8,346 nucleotides of DNA, taken from assembly GCA_015231395.1 (NCBI GenBank), contig JADGBP010000083.1, positions 1 through 8,346 of the forward strand, written 5' to 3'. The translations under genes were made by a program, and so were the position numbers. This document shows, piece by piece, positions 1 to 4,663 of the stretch. The stretch's first letter is position 1, and each line of letters starts with the position of its first letter. The notes under the pieces are model-generated. The model ran no database searches. It had not been told where the DNA came from and saw only the letters and a program-made list of their open reading frames with translations. The DNA is from Desulfamplus sp. Lineage in GTDB: Bacteria; Desulfobacterota; Desulfobacteria; Desulfobacterales; Desulfobacteraceae.

Positions 1-801
1 CTACGTCCTTATTCTTTGATGTTCGGCTCTCCAGATGGAGTTGAAGATGCTCTTGAGAGTATTGCCAAGGGTGAAGGGTTTGGAAAGGAGATGGGACTTG
101 GAACAAGAATGCTGTCACAAAAATATGGCGGAACAGATTTTGCCATTCAGGTAAAAGGGCTTGAGATGGCGGGCTATGACCCGAGAGGTGCTTATGGTTT
201 GGGTCTTGCCTATGCTGTTGCTAACAGAGGAGCGTGTCATCTTTCTGCGTCAATTATGGCGTTTGAGGTGTTTCTGGAGCTTCTGAAGCCTGATACTGCC
301 CGTGCGAAACCCGAGTTTGTAAAGTTTGTCGAAGATTTGACATGCGGCTTAAATGCTCTTCAAACCTGCCAGTTCACAATGTACGCCTATACACTTGAAC
401 CTTTTCTCACAAAATACACTCCAAACTTCGTATTAAAACGCCTTATGCTATGGCTGCCTCAAGTTGCCCTGTTACTGCTGGATTTCTCAATTTATCCTGA
501 TCTTTTCTCATCAGTTACTGGCATCAAAATGTCATCAGGGGATTTTATCAAGGTTGGAGAGAGGATTCATGTTCTTGAAAGGTATATGAATACAAGAGAA
601 GGTATTAGTAGCAAAGACGATGTTTTGCCAAATAGAATGGTTATGGAGACGATTTCCGGAGATGATAAGAAAAGGATGGTTCCGCTGAAGCAAATGGTTG
701 AGAAATATTATAAACTAAGGGGATTTAACTCAGATGGCATTCCTGTTCCGGCATTGCTTAACAAACTTAAAATACCATCTGAACCAAGTTATATTGATTA
801 G
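1..801 (+). CDS. Aldehyde ferredoxin oxidoreductase, C-terminal part (5' truncated)
   Basis: The frame is open from base 1 and ends at TAG 799-801, so the gene starts before the window; the TTG/ATG at 16-21 are internal codons. The family comprises tungsten- or molybdenum-pterin enzymes that oxidise aldehydes to acids and pass electrons to ferredoxin in the cytoplasm. Visible landmarks are the block MAGYDPRGAYGLGLAYAVA followed by NRGACH (about 169-240), a cysteine in ALQTCQF (367-369) at the position of the last 4Fe-4S ligand, and the typical tail GERIHVLERYMNTREG, DDVLPNR, then YYKLRGFNSDGIPVP. The usual D-x-x-G-x-C around the cluster cysteine reads N-A-L-Q-T-C here, so the site is divergent. 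The N-terminal domain and the other three cluster cysteines lie outside the window. Substrate cannot be told. Part of the gene (328-454) recurs at the window end. Confidence 0.9.
   Translation, partial: LRPYSLMFGSPDGVEDALESIAKGEGFGKEMGLGTRMLSQKYGGTDFAIQVKGLEMAGYDPRGAYGLGLAYAVANRGACHLSASIMAFEVFLELLKPDTARAKPEFVKFVEDLTCGLNALQTCQFTMYAYTLEPFLTKYTPNFVLKRLMLWLPQVALLLLDFSIYPDLFSSVTGIKMSSGDFIKVGERIHVLERYMNTREGISSKDDVLPNRMVMETISGDDKKRMVPLKQMVEKYYKLRGFNSDGIPVPALLNKLKIPSEPSYID
328..454 (+). repeat. 127-bp direct repeat, copy 1 (native, inside the oxidoreductase gene)
   Basis: These bases are identical to 8220-8346. Here they sit in uninterrupted oxidoreductase coding sequence, including the cluster cysteine codon, and family-typical sequence continues on both sides. 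This is therefore the native copy. Confidence 0.97.
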
Positions 802-856
802 ATTTGAGTTGATTAAAATTTTTATTTGACCCTGCAAAAATATCTAAAACATAAGA

Positions 857-965
857 TTATCCGGTCAGTTGCATCTCTATCCTGCTCTCCAGTGGCACAT
901 CTTCCGGTTTTCGGTCTCGGTTGGATTGCTATCCGGTTCTCAGTTGCATCTTTATCCGGTTCTGT
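857..965. repeat. Degenerate repeat cluster, about 23-25 bp units, between convergent genes
   Basis: The 178-bp gap between the oxidoreductase stop and the end of the minus-strand gene holds no gene. It carries degenerate units built on ATCCGGTTCTCAGTTGCATC. ATCCGGT occurs at 859-865, 931-937 and 954-960. CAGTTGCATCT occurs at 866-876 and 941-951, with decayed versions between. I see no convincing hairpin-plus-T-run terminator. The cluster may be a decayed minisatellite. Confidence 0.7.
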
Positions 966-979
966 TACATGAATGGAAA

Positions 980-1402
980 TTATCCCTCAAGAAACTGAAC
1001 GGTAATCTTATGTATGCAGTAATAAATATCCTCGTCACTGCCGTAAATCTCAATTACATCCTTGTGGTTGATAAGTTTTTCCACAACAAATGCTGTAAGA
1101 TAGAGTGAAACGATATTGGGGTTCTGGACAATTGTTCTGAAAGGAGCAATCTGAAAGTCAATATCAAAATCCTCAGCTTTGCACAGAATACCAATGCATT
1201 TTGTAATCTGGTCTTGTACAGAGTTTTTGCTTACGGTTTCGACAAGCCCGTCTTCCACAAGTTTCATGGACACTTTATTGCTGAACATGTCCACATTTTC
1301 CCTTACCGCATGAATAGAGCGGTGTCTCTCCCTCTCCTTTGAGGATTCAATTTTAGACAACAGCGATGATTCCCTGTTTCCCACATTAAATGTTTTACCC
1401 AT
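980..1402 (-). CDS. Hypothetical protein, 140 residues
   Basis: I do not recognise the family. The start ATG (1400-1402) has a good Shine-Dalgarno, AAGGAC, six bases upstream (1408-1413), which supports translation. The protein is soluble-looking, with no signal peptide or membrane segment. The first 35 residues are charged and probably helical (KIESSKERERHRSIHAV). The rest is mixed, with a hydrophobic stretch (NIVSLYLTAFVVEKLI) and an acidic patch (EIYGSDEDIYY) near the end. It lies downstream of recJ on the same strand, 181 bp away with repeats between, so co-transcription is possible but not shown. An overlapping opposite-strand frame (869-1108) has no start signal and is considered spurious. 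Confidence 0.7.
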   Translation of the reverse strand: MGKTFNVGNRESSLLSKIESSKERERHRSIHAVRENVDMFSNKVSMKLVEDGLVETVSKNSVQDQITKCIGILCKAEDFDIDFQIAPFRTIVQNPNIVSLYLTAFVVEKLINHKDVIEIYGSDEDIYYCIHKITVQFLEG

Positions 1403-1467
1403 AATATGTCCTTACCTCATTATTATGACTATCTTTATTAGATGCTCTATTGAACTTACGATATAAA

Positions 1468-1516
1468 AAAAGTCCGGATTCAATTTTAAAAGTCCCGATT
1501 CAAAAGTCCGGGTTCA
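1468..1516. repeat. Three 15-bp repeats, AAAAGTCC(G/C)G(A/G)TTCA type
   Basis: Units lie at 1468-1482, 1488-1502 and 1502-1516, each differing by one base or so. The cluster is in the 181-bp gap between recJ and the 140-residue gene. It is not a terminator: there is no inverted symmetry or T-run. No function is visible. Confidence 0.8.
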
Positions 1517-1545
1517 AAACAGGCTGGATTATAAACGGAAACAAG

Positions 1546-1581
1546 AAGTTGTTTCAAGATAAAAAGTTATTTCAAGATAAA
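1546..1581. repeat. Perfectly abutting 18-bp tandem repeat, two copies
   Basis: Copies at 1546-1563 and 1564-1581 differ by one base (AAGTTGTTTC versus AAGTTATTTC, both followed by AAGATAAA). They end just before the recJ stop codon (1584-1586), immediately 3' of that gene. This is a second small repeat cluster in the same gap, unrelated in sequence to the first. Confidence 0.85.
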
Positions 1582-1583
1582 AA

Positions 1584-3647
1584 TTATGTATGTTCAATAA
1601 TTATCTGAGGAGTATTTTTCCCATTGAATCGATTTATTTTGAGTTTAATGGCGATTTTTTTAAAGTAATCGGGCGTGAATAGCATAACCTGTTCATCTCT
1701 TGTTCCCTGTTTTTCTCCTTCGCCTTCTCCCTCTCTTTTGTCTTTACCTTCTTCCTCTCTCTGTACCTGCATCTGTCTCTGTATTTGTACCAGTCTCTGT
1801 TCCTCTTCCTGTTTTTCTCCAATATTAAATTGCATAGCTTCAATGGATTTGCAATTTTCTGATCCATTGCCCTGCTCCTGCTTTGTAATTATTTCCTGCT
1901 CCTGCTTTGTAATTATTTCCCGCTCCTGTTTTTTAAGTATTTCCTGCTCTTGTTTTTGCCCTATCTGCTTGAGCACCATTTTTCGATGTTTTGAGCCTAT
2001 CATAAAAGAGGATACAACTTTCACATCAGAACACTGAAACAGAGGTTCAGGATTATCGGTGCCAAATGGTCTGAGTCTTTCAATTTCTTCCATAAAGCTC
2101 GCTGTAATTTCGTCAATATGAATATGGGCATCAATTATAATTTTGGGAATAAAATCTTCAGATGTTGCAAGCCTGGAAATCTGATCTTCAAAACAATCTG
2201 CAAATTTTTTTATATTTTCCGGTTTGATGGATATTCCGGCTGCCATGCGGTGTCCTCCAAAATTTTCAAGCAAAACAGCACAGGCACAAAGGGCTTCATG
2301 AATATTTATGTTTCCGATACTTCTGCAAGAACCTGTAGCAGGTATTACCACATTTTTGGGTGAACCGGCGACTGATGCCGTCGGGATTGATGCAATCTTG
2401 GCTGATGCCGTCGGGATTGATGATACAGGGTAGGATGCTACTGAGGAGGATGAGGATGGTACAGAGAAGCTTGATGCTGTGGATATCAATACTACCGGAC
2501 GTGAATACTTCCTTGAAATTCTTGAAGCTGCAATACCCAGCACTCCGGCATTCCATGCAGAGTCCTCCATTACAATTGAAGACCGCTTGAGAATCTCCGG
2601 ATCAAGCGAGATTCTCTTTTCAATTTCATCGACAATCCTTTTTTCCATCTCTTGCCTTTTTTTATTGAGCTCATCTAAAATAAACGCGGTCTGTTCGGCT
2701 TTGACACGATTTTTTTCCGTTAAAAGATCCACGCAAATTCTGGAGTGGGATATCCTGCCCGCAGCATTGATTCTCGGGGCAATCCTGAAACCGATATCGT
2801 CAGAGTCAATGGCGTTTTGATCAAGTCTGCTAACCGCTATAAGTGCCTTGAGTCCTTCCCTTTTCCCCTTATGGATTGTGGTAATGCCGGCTTTTGAAAG
2901 AATTCTGTTTTCAGCTTTGAGCGGCACCATATCTGCAATGGTTCCAATTGCAAAGAGGTCGCAGTATTCCATGAGATTGGGTTCAGGTATGTTTTCCCAA
3001 AATTCTTTTTGTCTCAGATGACTTCTTAAGGCAATTACAAGATAAAAAGCCACTCCCACACCTGCGAGATAATCAAGACCTGATTTGCAATCCTTTTGCT
3101 TGGGATTGACAACCGCGAGAGCTGGAGGACGAAAATTGGTGATTTCATGATGATCAGTAATGATTACATCAATATCTTCCTTTATTGCCGCTCGAACTGC
3201 ATCATGGCTGTCTGAACCACAGTCAACTGTGATGAGCAGGTCACATTTTTGTTTTACAGCCATTTCAATATGAGCTGACTTAAGACTGTAACCTTCTCTG
3301 ATTCTGTGGGGAATGTACCATGAGACTTCCGCTTCTGCATAAGATAAAAATTCATGGAGAAGTACAGTGGCGGTAATTCCATCAGCATCAAAGTCTCCAA
3401 ATATCAGAATTTTCTCTTTATTGCAGATGGCAGTATATATCCGTTCCACGGCTTTTTTCATATCTTTGAGAGCAAACGGGTCGGTCAGATGCTGAAAACT
3501 TGGATTTAGGAATGTGAAAGCCTGTTCAGGGGTTGAGATGCCCCTGTTTACAAGAAGCTGGGCAACTGTTTCATGACACCCTGTAATTCTTGAAATTTTT
3601 GCTGTGGCTTCAGGGTTTGCCTTCATGATTGTCCATTTTGCGGTCAT
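1584..3647 (-). CDS. recJ: Single-stranded-DNA-specific exonuclease RecJ with three low-complexity inserts
   Basis: RecJ is a 5'-3' exonuclease on single-stranded DNA, used in recombination and repair in the cytoplasm, and needs Mn/Mg. The DHH domain shows FGDFDADG (residues 83-90), VDCG (141-144), TDHHE (164-168) and PRINAAGR (291-298). The DHHA1 part shows WNAGVLGIAASR (365-376), CRSI (441-444) and FGGHRMAAG (463-471), and LRPFGTDNPEP (525-535) leads into the C-terminal OB-like domain. Catalytic Asp and His residues are all present. The length of 687 residues exceeds the usual 560-580 because of inserts at about 390-437, 562-599 and 612-652, all in frame and in loops. The first ATG is chosen because TAKW-I matches the family's N-terminus, although no clear Shine-Dalgarno precedes it. 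The gene is divergent from the toxin-antitoxin operon. Confidence 0.96.
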   Translation of the reverse strand: MTAKWTIMKANPEATAKISRITGCHETVAQLLVNRGISTPEQAFTFLNPSFQHLTDPFALKDMKKAVERIYTAICNKEKILIFGDFDADGITATVLLHEFLSYAEAEVSWYIPHRIREGYSLKSAHIEMAVKQKCDLLITVDCGSDSHDAVRAAIKEDIDVIITDHHEITNFRPPALAVVNPKQKDCKSGLDYLAGVGVAFYLVIALRSHLRQKEFWENIPEPNLMEYCDLFAIGTIADMVPLKAENRILSKAGITTIHKGKREGLKALIAVSRLDQNAIDSDDIGFRIAPRINAAGRISHSRICVDLLTEKNRVKAEQTAFILDELNKKRQEMEKRIVDEIEKRISLDPEILKRSSIVMEDSAWNAGVLGIAASRISRKYSRPVVLISTASSFSVPSSSSSVASYPVSSIPTASAKIASIPTASVAGSPKNVVIPATGSCRSIGNINIHEALCACAVLLENFGGHRMAAGISIKPENIKKFADCFEDQISRLATSEDFIPKIIIDAHIHIDEITASFMEEIERLRPFGTDNPEPLFQCSDVKVVSSFMIGSKHRKMVLKQIGQKQEQEILKKQEREIITKQEQEIITKQEQGNGSENCKSIEAMQFNIGEKQEEEQRLVQIQRQMQVQREEEGKDKREGEGEGEKQGTRDEQVMLFTPDYFKKIAIKLKINRFNGKNTPQIIIEHT
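1689..1814 (-). repeat. RecJ insert 3: E/Q/K/R-rich low-complexity segment
   Basis: Residues about 612-652 of RecJ are nearly all E, Q, K, R and G (runs such as QIQRQMQVQ, REGEGEGEKQG). The DNA is a pyrimidine-rich tract on the plus strand made of imperfect 6-bp units related to CTCTGT and CTCCTT. The OB-like domain resumes after it (VMLFTPDYFKKIAIKLKI). Boundaries are estimated from the expected family pattern. Confidence 0.75.
1872..1964 (-). repeat. RecJ insert 2: 24-bp in-frame tandem repeat
   Basis: Bases 1872-1895 and 1896-1919 are identical 24-bp units. A third (1920-1943) is degenerate and a partial fourth follows. In the RecJ frame each unit encodes eight residues: EQEIITKQ (583-590), EREIITKQ (575-582), EQEILKKQ (567-574). 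It separates two halves of the OB-like domain (SKHRKMVLK before, SIEAMQFNIGE after). Confidence 0.9.
2337..2480 (-). repeat. RecJ insert 1: Ser/Ala/Pro-rich segment with 30-bp period repeat
   Basis: A 21-bp stretch is repeated exactly at 2372-2392 and 2402-2422, a 30-bp (ten-codon) offset. It encodes two copies of SIPTAS within a Ser/Ala/Pro-rich insert of about 47 residues (390-437). The insert falls between RPVVLIS and CRSI, where family members have only a short loop. Confidence 0.85.
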
Positions 3648-3652
3648 ATTTT

Positions 3653-3731
3653 TGTTTACCGTGAAAATGCATTTGGGTTTTCATCGTCGGGGGTGGCACC
3701 CCCCCCCTGCCATGAGTGTTTACCGTGAAAA
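3653..3731. repeat. G/C hairpin with C9 tract flanked by 15-bp direct repeats
   Basis: The direct repeat TGTTTACCGTGAAAA occurs at 3653-3667 and 3717-3731. Between them GGGGGTGGCACCCCC (3689-3703) can fold, and so can TGGCA (3694-3698) with TGCCA (3708-3712) across a nine-C run (3699-3707); the two folds exclude each other. A weaker TGAAAA/TTTTCA pair is at 3662-3667/3678-3683. The block lies upstream of both divergent transcription units, directly before the recJ start, so it is not a terminator for either. A dispersed intergenic repeat or a regulatory element are both possible. Confidence 0.6.
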
Positions 3732-3833
3732 AGTCGATTTTTAAAAATGCGTCATAAATAAAATCAGATAGTTATAACTTTAAAAATTGCTTATTTCAGA
3801 CTTTAAATGTAACCTAACAAAGTAGAAAAAAGA

Positions 3834-3862
3834 TTGGTTTTTTGCAACAATGATGCTATTAT
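3834..3862 (+). promoter_or_regulatory. Candidate extended -10 promoter for the toxin-antitoxin operon
   Basis: TTGGTT (3834-3839) and TATTAT (3857-3862) are separated by 17 bp, and TGC immediately before TATTAT gives an extended -10. Transcription would begin near 3868-3870, just upstream of the duplicated ribosome-binding region. This is a sequence-pattern call only. Confidence 0.45.
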
Positions 3863-3864
3863 TT

Positions 3865-3880
3865 TTGACAACTTGACAAG
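3865..3880. promoter_or_regulatory. Candidate operator: paired palindromes TTGACAA and CTTGACAAG
   Basis: Two odd-centred palindromes, TTG-A-CAA (3865-3871) and CTTG-A-CAAG (3872-3880), lie side by side with an 8-bp offset at the predicted transcription start. Phd/YefM antitoxins commonly repress their own operons through short palindromes overlapping the promoter, so this is a plausible site. Direct evidence is lacking. Confidence 0.3.
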
Positions 3881-3952
3881 AATAATAGGAGGAATAAAAA
3901 TATGAAAATATACAAGAATAATAGGAGGATATTAATAAAAACATGAAAATAT
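3876..3952 (+). repeat. Tandem duplication of the antitoxin ribosome-binding and start region
   Basis: Copy 1 (3876-3911) and copy 2 (3912-3952) abut. Each reads ACAAGAATAATAGGAGGA, then an AT-rich spacer, then ATGAAAATAT. Copy 2 has five extra bases in the spacer and one substitution. The result is two AGGAGG sites (3887-3892, 3923-3928) and two ATGs (3902, 3943). Confidence 0.9.
3902..3946 (+). CDS. Possible 14-codon leader ORF ahead of the antitoxin
   Basis: The ATG at 3902 has AGGAGG (3887-3892) nine bases upstream, an ideal spacing, and encodes MKIYKNNRRILIKT. Its TGA stop (3944-3946) overlaps the antitoxin ATG (3943-3945) as ATGA, a layout typical of translational coupling. It arose from the tandem duplication of the start region. 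The antitoxin's own AGGAGG is 14 bases from its ATG, longer than optimal, so coupling could matter. It may equally be a passive by-product. Confidence 0.35.
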   Translation: MKIYKNNRRILIKT

Positions 3953-4182
3953 TACCAGTTGGTGAATTTAAAGCACAATTTGCGAACGTCCTTGAGAGTG
4001 TCAAACAAGGAGAGGAGTTTGTCATATCTTATGGAAAAAAGAAGGAAAATATTGCAGTTATAATACCCTATAAGGAATATAAAGAGAGGAACATAATAAA
4101 ACTTGGGCTGCTGGCAAAAAAAGGAACATATAAAATCAACGATGATTTCAAAATGACAGCAGAGGAGTTATTGGGAATTTGA
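3943..4182 (+). CDS. Phd/YefM-family antitoxin
   Basis: This 79-residue protein begins KILPVGEFKAQFANVLESVKQGEEFVIS and continues with a beta-strand segment (ENIAVIIPYKEY). It is the usual N-terminal Phd/YefM dimerisation and DNA-binding fold. The C-terminal part (residues about 50-79) should wrap the toxin. Such antitoxins neutralise the partner and repress the operon. The start at 3943 is chosen because the family motif begins at once and AGGAGG lies upstream. The stop TGA overlaps the toxin start by four bases (TTGA), which fits coupled translation. Confidence 0.85.
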   Translation: MKILPVGEFKAQFANVLESVKQGEEFVISYGKKKENIAVIIPYKEYKERNIIKLGLLAKKGTYKINDDFKMTAEELLGI

Positions 4183-4580
4183 ACTATCTTATTGATACTC
4201 ACTATCTGCTTTGGAGTATGCTTGAGCCTTCAAAAATAAGTAAGAAAGCCCTTAAAATATTTTATGATGCTGATAAAGTTAAATATGTCAGTAAAATAAG
4301 TTATTGGGAAATTGCATTAAAATATTCATTAGGCAAGCTGGAATTACAGGGGGTAACACCAGAAGAATTATTAGAAGCAACACATAATGCTGGTTTCCAT
4401 ATTTATGATATCAAAAAAGAGGATATTATCACTTCATATCAACTGGCATCTGTTTCATTACACAAAGACCCATTTGACAGACTACTAATATGGCAATGTA
4501 TAAAAAACAACCTTGTATTTATAACTGATGATAAAAAAATTCAGACATATAAGCAATATGGATTAAAGATATTTCTTTAA
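4179..4580 (+). CDS. vapC: PIN-domain ribonuclease toxin, VapC-like
   Basis: PIN toxins cut RNA, often tRNA or rRNA, with acidic residues that hold metal ions. This 133-residue protein has the complete acidic set: D6 in YLIDTHYLLW, E44 in SYWEIALKYSLGKLEL, D97 and D100 in HKDPFDRLLIWQ, and D117/D118 in FITDDKKI. The length is normal for the family. The start is TTG at 4179, since the conserved NYLIDTH block follows directly and no upstream in-frame start exists before the antitoxin stop. GAGGAG (4162-4167) may serve as a somewhat distant Shine-Dalgarno. It pairs with the Phd/YefM antitoxin rather than an AbrB-type VapB. Its RNA target is unknown. Confidence 0.88.
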   Translation: MNYLIDTHYLLWSMLEPSKISKKALKIFYDADKVKYVSKISYWEIALKYSLGKLELQGVTPEELLEATHNAGFHIYDIKKEDIITSYQLASVSLHKDPFDRLLIWQCIKNNLVFITDDKKIQTYKQYGLKIFL

Positions 4581-4609
4581 AACCAAAACATGTTAAATAT
4601 GAAATTATA

Positions 4610-4647
4610 TTGAATTGAACACATTTGAACTACATTTGAAATTTGAA
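4610..4647 (+). repeat. Five TTGAA repeats upstream of the binding-protein gene
   Basis: TTGAA begins at 4610, 4615, 4625, 4636 and 4643, with ACATTTGAA occurring twice at 4621 and 4632. The 83-bp gap after the toxin gene contains nothing else I can name. No confident promoter is visible. Confidence 0.5.
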
Positions 4648-4663
4648 TAATAGAGAGGAAAAC

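Noticed and set aside
869..1108. Plus-strand open frame over the repeat cluster and the 140-residue gene
   Set aside because: It has no ribosome site, consists partly of the degenerate repeat, and overlaps a better supported minus-strand gene antisense.
1872..1964. CRISPR array or other spacer-repeat structure
   Set aside because: The units abut with no spacers, stay in the recJ frame, and are not palindromic. The same applies to the kinase array at 7110-7214.
1675..2820. Several plus-strand open frames (for example 1675-2037 and 2479-2820), rich in Cys/Ser/Leu
   Set aside because: They are antisense to recJ; the composition comes from the pyrimidine-rich complement of the E/Q/K repeats.
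3653..3731. Intrinsic terminator
   Set aside because: The hairpin has no T-run on either strand and lies upstream of both divergent genes.
3780..4025. Minus-strand open frame upstream of the toxin-antitoxin genes
   Set aside because: It lies over the promoter, duplicated start region and antitoxin start, is low-complexity (SSYYSC repeats from the duplication), and has no ribosome site.
4643..4663. Upstream TTG start for the binding protein
   Set aside because: It would place seven hydrophilic residues before the signal peptide and put the Shine-Dalgarno inside the coding region; ATG 4664 has the correct spacing.
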